From Stenotrophomonas maltophilia (GTDB lineage Bacteria; Pseudomonadota; Gammaproteobacteria; Xanthomonadales; Xanthomonadaceae): DNA of 20,008 nt. Numbering within the stretch: the first letter of the stretch is position 1; the number at the start of each line of letters is the position of its first letter. This document shows positions 12,879-19,648 of the stretch, piece by piece. The stretch lies in contig DJBL01000114.1 in assembly GCA_002435595.1 (NCBI GenBank), positions 1 to 20,008 on the forward strand, written 5' to 3'. The notes beneath the pieces were generated by a model. That model made no database searches, was not told the origin of the DNA, and saw nothing but the letters and a program-made list of their open reading frames with translations. The position numbers and the translations under genes are program-made.

Positions 12879-13844
12879 ATGGACCGATATGAACGCATCA
12901 ACGCCCTGCATCGTCTGCTGAAGTCCGCGCGCTATCCGGTGACGGTGGCGACCCTGCAGGAAAAACTGGAGTGTTCCCGCGCCACCGTCTACCGCGACCT
13001 GGCCTTCCTGCGCGATGCGCTGATGGCGCCGGTGGAGGGGGACGGGGAAGCCGGCTTCCGCTACCAGGACGAGGAAAGCGACCGCTTCGAGCTGCCCGGG
13101 CTGTGGCTCAGCTCGGAGGAGCTGCACGCCTTGCTGGCCTCCCAGCACCTGCTGGCGCGGACCGGTGGCGGCGTGCTGTCCTCGGTGCTGGCACCGTTGC
13201 AGCAGCGCATCGAAGGGCTGCTGGCGGCCCAGGCGGGCGTGTCGACCTGGCCGGTGGACCGGGTGCGGGTGATCCCGCACCGCGGCCGCAAGTTCGACGA
13301 AGCCAGTTTCCGCGCGGTCGCCTCGGCGGTGCTTGAGCGCAAGCAGCTGGCCTTCGAGTACCGCGCCCGTTCCACCGACGAGGCCACCAAGCGCACCGTC
13401 TCGCCGCAGCGCATGACCCACTACCGCGACAACTGGTACCTCGATGCCTGGGATCACGGTCGCGACGGCCTGCGCAGTTTCGCCGTGGACCGCATCTACA
13501 AGGCCCGGGTGGTGGATACCGTGGCCCGCGACGTGGACGACAACGAGCTCGACGAGCAGCTCGGCGCCAGCTACGGCATCTTCTCCGGGCCGCCCAAGGG
13601 CTGGGCCACGATCGTGTTCAGCGCCAAGGCCGCGCGCTGGGTGGCCGACGAACACTGGCACTCCAAGCAGCAGGGCCGCTTCCTGGCCGATGGCCGCTAT
13701 GAACTCAAGGTGCCCTACAGCGTCTCGCGCGAGCTGTTGATGGATGTGCTGCATTACGGCTCGGACGCGGAGATCATCGAGCCGGTGATGCTGCGCGAAC
13801 AGGCCAAGGCGCTGCTGGCGCTGGCACTGAGCAACTACGAGTAA
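12879..13844 (+). CDS. YafY-type WYL-domain transcriptional regulator
   Basis: 321 residues. An N-terminal winged helix-turn-helix at about 1-55 has the typical MDRYERINALHRLLKSARYPVTVATLQEKLECSRATVYRDLAFLRD (HTH_11 pattern). The WYL domain follows at about 130-212 with FEYRARS, the signature Trp-Tyr-Leu at 186-188 (DNWYLDAW) and LRSFAVDRI at about 198-206, the conserved ligand-facing Arg region. A C-terminal WCX region (about 240-321) carries FSAKAARWVADEHWH and ends in helices. Such proteins bind DNA as dimers and are thought to sense a nucleic-acid or nucleotide-like ligand; several control DNA-damage or defence genes. The target here is unknown. The divergent lipoprotein and the protein's own promoter are the natural candidates. 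Confidence 0.9.
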   Translation: MDRYERINALHRLLKSARYPVTVATLQEKLECSRATVYRDLAFLRDALMAPVEGDGEAGFRYQDEESDRFELPGLWLSSEELHALLASQHLLARTGGGVLSSVLAPLQQRIEGLLAAQAGVSTWPVDRVRVIPHRGRKFDEASFRAVASAVLERKQLAFEYRARSTDEATKRTVSPQRMTHYRDNWYLDAWDHGRDGLRSFAVDRIYKARVVDTVARDVDDNELDEQLGASYGIFSGPPKGWATIVFSAKAARWVADEHWHSKQQGRFLADGRYELKVPYSVSRELLMDVLHYGSDAEIIEPVMLREQAKALLALALSNYE

Positions 13845-13846
13845 GC

Positions 13847-13862
13847 GCGGGCTCATGCCCGC
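13847..13862 (+). terminator. stem-loop after the WYL regulator
   Basis: GCGGGC at 13847-13852 pairs with GCCCGC at 13857-13862 across a TCAT loop, 3 bases after the stop. The stem is short and no T tract follows. Confidence 0.35.
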
Positions 13863-13871
13863 CGGTCATAT

Positions 13872-13905
13872 GCCCCGGATACCGCAAGGCCGGGGCGTGC
13901 GGTAT
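13872..13905 (+). promoter_or_regulatory. interleaved inverted repeats before metQ
   Basis: GCCCCGG at 13872-13878 pairs with CCGGGGC at 13890-13896. ATACCGC at 13879-13885 pairs with GCGGTAT at 13899-13905. The two perfect 7-bp stems interleave, with connecting segments of 0, 4 and 2 bases, too short for a pseudoknot, so they exclude each other. They could be alternative RNA hairpins ahead of metQ or a protein site that overlaps a possible -10 (TATGTT at 13903-13908). Confidence 0.4.
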
Positions 13906-13940
13906 GTTGGGCGCTGACGCTGCTCCCGGATCCTGCCCCC

Positions 13941-14735
13941 ATGAAGAAGTACCTGCTGCTCCCCTTGCTCGCCGCCTCGCTGGCCCTGTCCGCCTGCGGC
14001 AAGTCCGGCTCCGATTCCCAGAAGCTGGTCGTGGCCGCCACGGCCGTGCCGCATGCCGAGATCCTGGCCGTGGTCAAGCCGATCCTGCAGAAGGAAGGCC
14101 TCGAGCTGGACGTGCGCGTGTTCAACGACTACGTGCAGCCCAACGACCAGCTGGTGCAGAAGCAGGTCGATGTGAACTACTTCCAGACCGAGCCCTACCT
14201 GGACGCCTACAACCGCGACCGCAAGACCGACCTGGTCAAGGTCATCGGCGTGCACATCGAACCGTTCGGCGCCTACTCGCGCCGCTTCAAGACGCTCGAC
14301 GAGGTGCCGGTCGGCGCCGACGTGGTGATCCCCAACGACCCCAGCAACAACAGCCGCGCGCTGATCCTGCTGCACAAGGCCGGGCTGATCACGCTCAAGG
14401 ACCCGACCAACGCCCTGGCCACCCAGCGCGACATCATCGCCAACCCCAGGCAGCTCAAGTTCCGCGAACTGGACTCGGCGATGCTCCCGCGCGTGCTCGA
14501 CCAGGTCGACCTGGCCCTGATCAATACCAACTACGCACTCGACGCCGGGCTCAATCCGACCGAGGATGCGCTGGCGATCGAGAGCAAGGATTCGCCGTAC
14601 GTGAACTTCCTGGTCGCCCGCCCGGACAACAAGGACGATGCCCGCGTGCAGAAGCTGGCCAAGGCCCTGACCAGCCCGGAAGTGAAGGCCTTCATCGCCG
14701 AGAAGTACAAGGGCGCGGTACTCCCGGCGTTCTGA
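13941..14735 (+). CDS. metQ: D-methionine-binding lipoprotein MetQ (NlpA family)
   Basis: 264 residues, normal for the family. The signal peptide MKKYLLLPLLAASLALSAC carries a lipobox with Cys19 as the acylated residue. The mature part shows the NlpA/MetQ pattern: KLVVAATAVPHAEIL at 28-42, PILQKEGLELDVRVFNDYVQPN, the conserved VDVNYFQTEPYLDAYN at 76-91, GVHIEPFGAYSRRFK, VVIPNDPSNNSRALILL, LDQVDLALINTNYALDAGL at about 191-209, and YVNFLVARPDN. It should capture methionine in the periplasm for the MetNI ABC importer. Neither metN nor metI is in the window, so it is an orphan binding protein here. It follows the WYL gene by 96 bases. The Shine-Dalgarno (CGGA at 13927-13930) is weak. Its TGA forms part of the long inverted repeat at 14734-14814. 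Confidence 0.93.
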   Translation: MKKYLLLPLLAASLALSACGKSGSDSQKLVVAATAVPHAEILAVVKPILQKEGLELDVRVFNDYVQPNDQLVQKQVDVNYFQTEPYLDAYNRDRKTDLVKVIGVHIEPFGAYSRRFKTLDEVPVGADVVIPNDPSNNSRALILLHKAGLITLKDPTNALATQRDIIANPRQLKFRELDSAMLPRVLDQVDLALINTNYALDAGLNPTEDALAIESKDSPYVNFLVARPDNKDDARVQKLAKALTSPEVKAFIAEKYKGAVLPAF

Positions 14736-14814
14736 TCGCAACAACGATCCAATCCCGCCAGCGACCCTCGGAACCGACGTGGGTCCACGCCATGCGTGGA
14801 GCTCTGTTGCGATC
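14734..14814. repeat. Long inverted repeat enclosing a hairpin at the metQ 3' end
   Basis: GATCGCAACA at 14734-14743 and TGTTGCGATC at 14805-14814 are perfect 10-bp inverted arms. Between them TCCACGC at 14784-14790 and GCGTGGA at 14794-14800 form a tight hairpin with a CAT loop. The left arm begins inside the metQ stop codon. It may be a degenerate REP or MITE-like element or a transcript-end structure. Confidence 0.5.
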
Positions 14815-14831
14815 GTGGTGAAGGCTGGCTG

Positions 14832-14853
14832 GCCGACGGCTCCGGTCGTCGGT
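14832..14853. repeat. imperfect hairpin in the metQ-glpK spacer
   Basis: GCCGACGGC at 14832-14840 and GTCGTCGGT at 14845-14853 form nine pairs, two of them G-T, with a TCCG loop. The composition recalls the SMAG stems, but there is no GTAG end. Confidence 0.4.
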
Positions 14854-14876
14854 CAACGTCGTGGCGGCCTGACCCG

Positions 14877-14912
14877 CTGTGCCTGCACGCGGCGTTGCGC
14901 GGGCAGGCACAG
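14877..14912. terminator. long stem-loop between converging metQ and glpK
   Basis: CTGTGCCTGC at 14877-14886 pairs perfectly with GCAGGCACAG at 14903-14912. After one A-G mismatch CGCG at 14888-14891 pairs with CGCG at 14898-14901. It starts 4 bases beyond the glpK stop. There is no T tract on either strand, but the stability fits a bidirectional 3'-end structure. Confidence 0.6.
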
Positions 14913-14916
14913 GGCG

Positions 14917-16416
14917 TCATCCCACCCGGAACCCCATCGTCGCTTCCACCGCCTGCTGCCAGCCGGCATACAGCGCTTCACGGCGGTCGGTCGGCATCTG
15001 CGGCGTGAAGCGCCGGTCCACTGCCCACTGCGCGGCGATTTCGGCGCGGCTGGCCCAGAAACCGGTCGCCAGCCCGGCCAGGTAGGCCGCGCCCAGCGCG
15101 GTGGTTTCGGCCACCTGCGGGCGCAGCACCGGCACGCCCAGGATGTCGCTCTGGAACTGGGCCATGAAGTCGTTGCCGATGGCGCCGCCGTCGGCGCGCA
15201 ACTCCTTCAGCTCGATCCCGGCGTCGGCCTGCATCGCCGCCAGCACGTCGCGGGTCTGGTAGGCCATCGACTCCACCGCCGCGCGGATGAAGTGCTCCTT
15301 GCCGGTGCCGCGGGTCAGGCCGAACATCGCCCCGCGCACATCGCTGCGCCAGTAAGGCGCGCCCAGGCCGACAAAGGCCGGTACCAGGTATACCCCGCCG
15401 GTGTCGGGCACCCGCTCGGCATAGGCCTGGCAGTCGCTGGCCTTGCCGAACATGCGCAGGCCGTCGCGCAGCCATTGCACCACCGAGCCGGCGACGAAGA
15501 TCGAGCCCTCCAGCGCGTACTCCACCGTGCCGTCGACGCCCCAGGCCAACGTGGTCAGCAGGCCATTGCGCGACGCGACGGCCTTCTGGCCGGTGTTCAT
15601 CAGCATGAAACAGCCGGTGCCATAGGTGTTCTTGACCATGCCCGGCTCGAAGCAGGCCTGCCCGAACAGGGCGGCCTGCTGGTCCCCGGCGATGCCGGCG
15701 ATCGGGATGTGCTGGTCGAAGAAGAACTGCGCCCGCGTGTGCGCGTAGACCTCGCTGGAGCTGCATACCTGCGGCAGCATGGCGCGCGGGATGTCCAGCA
15801 GCGCCAGCAGCTGGCTGTCCCATTCCAGCGCGTGGATATTGAACAGCAGGGTGCGCGCGGCGTTGCTGTAGTCGGTGACGTGCGCCGCGCCGCCGCTCAG
15901 GTTCCACACCAGCCAGCTGTCGATGGTGCCAAACAGCAGTTCGCCGCGTTCGGCACGCGCCTGCGCGCCCTCCACGTGGTCCAGGATCCAGCGGATCTTG
16001 GTGGCGGAAAAATAGGCGTCGATCAGCAGGCCGGTGCGCTCGCGGATCAGTGCCTCATGGCCCTCGGCCTGCAATCGCTCGCAGATCGCCTGGCTCTGCC
16101 GCGATTGCCAGACGATCGCATTGTGGATCGGCTGGCCGGTTGCCTTGTCCCACACCACCGTGGTCTCGCGCTGGTTGGTGATGCCGATCGCCGCGATCCG
16201 GCGCGGATCGACCTGCTCGCGGTTGAGCAGCTCGGTCAGGGTGGTGTAGACGCTGGTCAGGATCTCGCGCGGGTCGTGCTCGACCCAGCCCGGCTGGGGA
16301 AACACCTGGGTGAACTCACGCTGGGCGCTGCCCACGACGCGCCCGCTGCGGTCGAACAGGATCGCGCGCGAGCTGGTGGTGCCCTGGTCGATGGCCAGCA
16401 CGTACTGCTTGTCCAT
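14917..16416 (-). CDS. glpK: Glycerol kinase
   Basis: 499 residues, close to E. coli GlpK (502). It phosphorylates glycerol to glycerol-3-phosphate with ATP in the cytoplasm. The ATG at 16416 is chosen over one four codons upstream because GGAG lies 7 bases before it and the protein then begins DKQYVLAIDQGTTSSRAILFD, the phosphate-binding start of FGGY kinases. Other marks are QPGWVEHDPREI at 41-52, GITNQRETTVVWDK, NAIVWQSRQ, GTIDSWLVWNLS, GIAGDQQAALFGQACF and the FGGY signature GAPYWRSDVRGAMFGLTRGT. It lies 38 bases after glpD on the same strand, so the two form an operon in the order glpD-glpK. The facilitator glpF is not present. Confidence 0.97.
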   Translation of the reverse strand: MDKQYVLAIDQGTTSSRAILFDRSGRVVGSAQREFTQVFPQPGWVEHDPREILTSVYTTLTELLNREQVDPRRIAAIGITNQRETTVVWDKATGQPIHNAIVWQSRQSQAICERLQAEGHEALIRERTGLLIDAYFSATKIRWILDHVEGAQARAERGELLFGTIDSWLVWNLSGGAAHVTDYSNAARTLLFNIHALEWDSQLLALLDIPRAMLPQVCSSSEVYAHTRAQFFFDQHIPIAGIAGDQQAALFGQACFEPGMVKNTYGTGCFMLMNTGQKAVASRNGLLTTLAWGVDGTVEYALEGSIFVAGSVVQWLRDGLRMFGKASDCQAYAERVPDTGGVYLVPAFVGLGAPYWRSDVRGAMFGLTRGTGKEHFIRAAVESMAYQTRDVLAAMQADAGIELKELRADGGAIGNDFMAQFQSDILGVPVLRPQVAETTALGAAYLAGLATGFWASRAEIAAQWAVDRRFTPQMPTDRREALYAGWQQAVEATMGFRVG

Positions 16417-16454
16417 GCCTTGCTCCATGCAACAAACGGGGAGGATGCCGCAGC

Positions 16455-17966
16455 CTACGCCATCGCCGCCACGCGGTCCTGCAGGTACCGGCCCAGCACC
16501 GCGCGTTCGGCCGCGTCCAGGCGCAGGCCCAGCCGCGTGCGGCGCCACAGCAGGTCCTCCAGCGTGCGCACCCACTCCTGCGCGATCAGGTAATCGACCT
16601 CGCGCTGGTACAGCCCGTGGCCGAAATGCGTGCCCAGCTGCACCGGCGTGGCCGCCGCACCCAGCAGCGCGATGGCGCGCGTGCCGTAGCGGCGGGCCAG
16701 GCTGGCCAGCAATGCCGGTGGCTGGCGCGGGTACAGCGATTGCAGGCGCGCCTGCACGCGCTGCGCATCGCCGCCCTCGCCACCGGGCAGGGCCGGGCCG
16801 CTGCCGGTCCAGGCCGGCTCGTGGCGTCCGAGCAGCGGGCCAAGCTGGTCCACCGCTTCCTCGGCGAGGGTGCGGTAGGTGGTGAGCTTGCCGCCCAGCA
16901 CGCTCAGCAGCGGTGCCTGGCTGGCATCGAGCTGCAGGCGATAGTCGCGGGTGACCTTGGCCGCATCGTGGTGGTGGTCGGCCAGCAGCGGGCGCACCCC
17001 GCTGTAGCGCCAGACCACGTCGGCCGGCTGCACCGGCACGCGCAGCCAGCGATTGACCGCCTCGCACAGGTAGGCCACTTCGGCATCGGCGGCCTGCACC
17101 TGGGCCGGGTCGCCGTCATAGTCCACATCGGTGGTGCCGATCAGGGTGAAGTCCTGCTCGAAGGGCAGCACGAACACGATCCGCTGGTCCGGTTGCTGCA
17201 GCAGGTAGGCGCTGTCGTGTGCGTACAGCCGCGGCACCACGATGTGGCTGCCCTGGACCAGGCGCAGCCCGATCGGCGCATCCATCCCGGCCCGCTCCAG
17301 CAGGTTGCCGGCCCAGGGGCCGGTCGCGTTGACCACCGCGCGGGCACGCACCCGCGCGATGTGTCCCTGGGCCGTGCGCAACACCGCCCACCAGTGATCG
17401 CGGTGGCGGATCAGCTGCTCGCAGCGGGTCCGCACATGGATGCGCGCGCCGCGCTCGTGGGCATCGAGCACGTTGAGCAGCACCAGGCGCGCATCGTCCA
17501 CGCGCGCGTCGGCATAGCTGAAGCCGCTGCGGAAACCCGGTTGCAGTACCGCGCCGCGCGGGTCACGGCGCAGGTCCAGGCGTTGCGAGCGCGGGAAGTC
17601 CGCGCCGGCATGACCGAGGTGGTCGTACAGCCACAGGCCGGCGTGCAGCATCCAGCCCGGGCGCAGGTGGGCGGCCTGCGGCAGCACGAACGTGGTGGGC
17701 ACCACCAGGTGCGGCGCCAGCCGCTGCAGCACGCTGCGCTCGCGCAGCGCCTTGCGCACCAGTCCGAACTCGCCGTACTGCAGGTAACGCAGCCCGCCGT
17801 GGATCAGTTTGGTGCTGGCGCTGGAGGTATGCGCGGCGAGATCGTCCTGCTCGCACAGGCCGACCGACCAGCCGCGCCCGGCCGCGTCGCGGGCGATCCC
17901 GGCGCCGTTGATGCCGCCGCCGATCACCAGTACGTCCAGTGCCTGCCCGCTCTCCGCGTCCTGCAT
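16455..17966 (-). CDS. glpD: Aerobic glycerol-3-phosphate dehydrogenase
   Basis: 503 residues (E. coli GlpD has 501). This FAD enzyme at the inner membrane oxidises glycerol-3-phosphate to dihydroxyacetone phosphate and reduces quinone. The ATG at 17966 puts the dinucleotide fold DVLVIGGGINGAGIARDAAGRG at residues 11-32, right at the start; an in-frame TTG at 18002 would add 12 residues with no support. Further marks: SSASTKLIHGGLRYLQYGEFGLVRKAL at 48-74, VVNATGPWAGNLL, TLIGTTDVDYDGDP at about 270-283, YSGVRPLL, and SVLGGKLTTYRTLAEEAVD near residue 355. It is the first gene of the glpD-glpK operon. No glpR repressor gene is adjacent, and I could not fix a promoter in the 79 bases before the ompW terminator. 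Confidence 0.97.
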   Translation of the reverse strand: MQDAESGQALDVLVIGGGINGAGIARDAAGRGWSVGLCEQDDLAAHTSSASTKLIHGGLRYLQYGEFGLVRKALRERSVLQRLAPHLVVPTTFVLPQAAHLRPGWMLHAGLWLYDHLGHAGADFPRSQRLDLRRDPRGAVLQPGFRSGFSYADARVDDARLVLLNVLDAHERGARIHVRTRCEQLIRHRDHWWAVLRTAQGHIARVRARAVVNATGPWAGNLLERAGMDAPIGLRLVQGSHIVVPRLYAHDSAYLLQQPDQRIVFVLPFEQDFTLIGTTDVDYDGDPAQVQAADAEVAYLCEAVNRWLRVPVQPADVVWRYSGVRPLLADHHHDAAKVTRDYRLQLDASQAPLLSVLGGKLTTYRTLAEEAVDQLGPLLGRHEPAWTGSGPALPGGEGGDAQRVQARLQSLYPRQPPALLASLARRYGTRAIALLGAAATPVQLGTHFGHGLYQREVDYLIAQEWVRTLEDLLWRRTRLGLRLDAAERAVLGRYLQDRVAAMA

Positions 17967-18037
17967 GCCTGTCCCCGGCGTTGCGATGCGGCCAGTATTC
18001 AAGCAGGTGGGACAAGGCCGAATGAAATCCGTTGGCG

Positions 18038-18069
18038 CAAAACGACAACGGGCCCCGAAGGGCCCGTTG
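18038..18069 (-). terminator. rho-independent terminator of ompW
   Basis: CAACGGGCCC at 18046-18055, a CGAA loop and GGGCCCGTTG at 18060-18069 form a perfect 10-bp stem. On the minus strand it is followed three bases later by TTTT. It separates ompW from the glpD operon. Confidence 0.85.
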
Positions 18070-18090
18070 CAGGGTGCGTGATGCGGTCGC

Positions 18091-18723
18091 TTAGAAGCGG
18101 GCGCCGATGCCGAAGCCCACGGTCCACGGGTCCAGCTTGGCCTTGTCGCCGGTCTTGTCGCCGTTGACGGTCAGCTCCGGGCGCGAATGCATGTAGCGGG
18201 CATCGGCGCGGGCGAACCAGGTGCTGTTGATGTTCATGTCCACGCCCACGGTGCCGATGGCGCCCTTGGCGGTCTTCAGGCCGATGTGGCCGACGTCGCT
18301 GGCCAGGTCTTCATTGCTGAAGTTGGACTCGTAGTAGCCGGCGCCCACGAACGGACGGAACACGTTGTCGGCCTGGCCGAAGTGGTACTGACCGCTCAGC
18401 GCGATCGGCTGCTGCTCCACCGTACCCAGGCGCGCACCATCGGTGCCGCGCACGCGGTGGTCGAACTTGTCCGCCGCGCCCCACAGTTCAACGGCCCAGT
18501 TGTCATTGATGTAGTAGCTGAAGCTCAGGGTCGGGGCCGGGCCACCGTCCACCTTGCGCACGCCGTCGAGCGGGTCGTTCTTGGGCTGCAGCAGCGAGAC
18601 GCCGCCGACCACGGCAAAATGCTTGCCCGAGGCGGTATCGGTGCTGGAATCCTGCGCGAACGCGGCCGGTGCGAAGGCCAGGGCGGTCAGGGTGGCAAGG
18701 GTCAAAGTGCGGATGGAGCGCAT
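18091..18723 (-). CDS. ompW: OmpW-family outer-membrane protein
   Basis: 210 residues. The ATG at 18723 has GAGGAG 10 bases upstream and a standard signal peptide cut after AFA (residue 23). The mature protein is a small 8-stranded barrel: FAVVGGVSLLQPKNDPL, APTLSFSYYINDNWAVELWGAADKFDHRV (the 'T..f.Y...dnwavel.a..pf.H.i' pattern of OmpW), QPIALSGQYHFGQADNVFRPFVGAGYYESNFSNED, a GTVGVDMNINSTWFARADARYM strand and a final Phe. OmpW proteins form narrow hydrophobic channels linked to uptake of small hydrophobic compounds and stress responses. Its leader contains a hairpin (18756-18774) and a run of seven A's before the Shine-Dalgarno. Confidence 0.93.
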   Translation of the reverse strand: MRSIRTLTLATLTALAFAPAAFAQDSSTDTASGKHFAVVGGVSLLQPKNDPLDGVRKVDGGPAPTLSFSYYINDNWAVELWGAADKFDHRVRGTDGARLGTVEQQPIALSGQYHFGQADNVFRPFVGAGYYESNFSNEDLASDVGHIGLKTAKGAIGTVGVDMNINSTWFARADARYMHSRPELTVNGDKTGDKAKLDPWTVGFGIGARF

Positions 18724-18794
18724 GGGGGAATCTCCTCAGAATTTTTTTGTTCTTGGCCCCGTTGTTGCCGGGGCGAGGCAAACGTAGTCCCCAC

Positions 18795-18823
18795 AACATG
18801 AATCGAATCCGACGCGCGTTAAA
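18795..18823 (-). promoter_or_regulatory. candidate promoter of ompW
   Basis: On the minus strand TTTAAC (18823-18818) and CATGTT (18800-18795) are separated by 17 bases. Each hexamer matches only three of six, so the call rests on spacing and position next to an AT-rich stretch that could act as an UP element. No FNR dyad is seen. Confidence 0.3.
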
Positions 18824-18916
18824 ATTTGGTTTGTTCTGTTCAGCGGGCAGCGCGAAACGCCTGCAATGGCGGGACATCATCGGGCCGCCGATGTTCATGC
18901 ACCTGTGGGAGATGTG

Positions 18917-19438
18917 ATGGAAGCAAGCACGTGTATCGGATTCCCTGCGCAGGTCACCCCCGAGTGCCGCGTGCTGGTGCTCGGTTCCATGCCGGGCGTG
19001 GCCTCGCTGCAGGCCGCGCAGTACTACGCGCATCCGCGCAATCGGTTCTGGCCGCTGATGCAGGCGCTGTGCGGCGTGGACGCCGGGTTGCCGTATGCGG
19101 CGCGGATCGCCGCGTTGAACGCGGCGGGCGTCGGCGTGTGGGACGTGATCGGGCAGTGCCAGCGCCGCGGCAGCCTGGACGCGGCCATCGTGCGCGGCAG
19201 CGAAGTCCCGCATCCGATCCACGCACTGGTCGCCACGCTGCCCCGACTGCGCGCGGTGGCCTGCAACGGTGGCGCCGCCTACCAGGCCTTCATGCGTTTC
19301 ATCGCGCCGCAGCTGCAGGCCAGCGAGCACCGGCCCGTGGTGTGGTCGCTGCCCTCCACCAGCCCGGCCAACGCGGCCTGGCCGCTGGCCCGGTTGCAGC
19401 TGGCCTGGCAGCCGCTGGCCGACGCAGTACGCAGGTGA
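18917..19438 (+). CDS. Hypoxanthine/uracil-DNA glycosylase, UDG family 6 type
   Basis: 173 residues from the ATG at 18917, with GGGAG five bases before it. The start motif VLVLGSMPGVASLQAAQYYAHPRNRFWPLM at about 19-48 is that of the DNA-deoxyinosine glycosylase group (HDG, family 6 of the UDG superfamily, named from a Methanosarcina enzyme). It includes an Asn in HPRN, which I take to be the catalytic residue. The C-terminal loop LPSTSPANA at about 150-158 replaces the H-S/N-P loop of other uracil glycosylases. GVGVWDVIGQCQRRGSLDAAI lies between. Expected role: removal of hypoxanthine, and perhaps uracil or xanthine, from DNA as the first step of base-excision repair. It is divergent from ompW and stands alone. 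Confidence 0.88.
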   Translation: MEASTCIGFPAQVTPECRVLVLGSMPGVASLQAAQYYAHPRNRFWPLMQALCGVDAGLPYAARIAALNAAGVGVWDVIGQCQRRGSLDAAIVRGSEVPHPIHALVATLPRLRAVACNGGAAYQAFMRFIAPQLQASEHRPVVWSLPSTSPANAAWPLARLQLAWQPLADAVRR

Positions 19439-19648
19439 GCTGCGGTACGGCCCGGTCGCGCGCCCAACAATACGGTGCCGACTGGAAAATCCTGCTTCGG
19501 GCTGTACCAAGCGCAAGCCCGCCAAGGCAGGCCGCTGCAACAGCTTGTCCCGGGACAGGGCGGCAATAATTCGCCCAGCCGGTTGGCGCTGAGGCCTCGT
19601 GCCCCCACAATAGGCGATTCCCTACACCAGATTGCCGGAGTTATCCCC
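19439..19648. other. 210-bp spacer before the pyruvate dehydrogenase subunit gene
   Basis: It holds a perfect 12-bp palindrome, TGTCCCGGGACA at 19546-19557, and the promoter at 19583-19611. The first 100 bases show only a weak stem (CGGGCT with AGCCCG around 19498-19521), and I see no gene. Confidence 0.5.
19583..19611 (+). promoter_or_regulatory. sigma-70-type promoter of the lipoyl-domain gene
   Basis: TTGGCG at 19583-19588 and CACAAT at 19606-19611 are separated by exactly 17 bases; each matches four of six consensus positions. The start would be near 19618, giving a 30-base leader with CCGGAG ahead of the ATG. The palindrome at 19546-19557 lies about 70 bases upstream of the start. Confidence 0.6.

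Noticed and set aside
13872..13905. H-type pseudoknot (SAM-II-like) before metQ
   Set aside because: The connectors of 0 and 2 bases cannot span 7-bp stems, and no SAM-II consensus is present.
16417..17067. N-terminal extension of the glpK frame by over 200 codons
   Set aside because: The extension lies antisense-frame within glpD and has no family similarity; GlpK begins at DKQYVLAIDQGTTS.
14779..18167. Long plus-strand frames opposite glpK and glpD
   Set aside because: They are shadows of two well-defined minus-strand enzymes and have no recognisable domain or ribosome-binding site.
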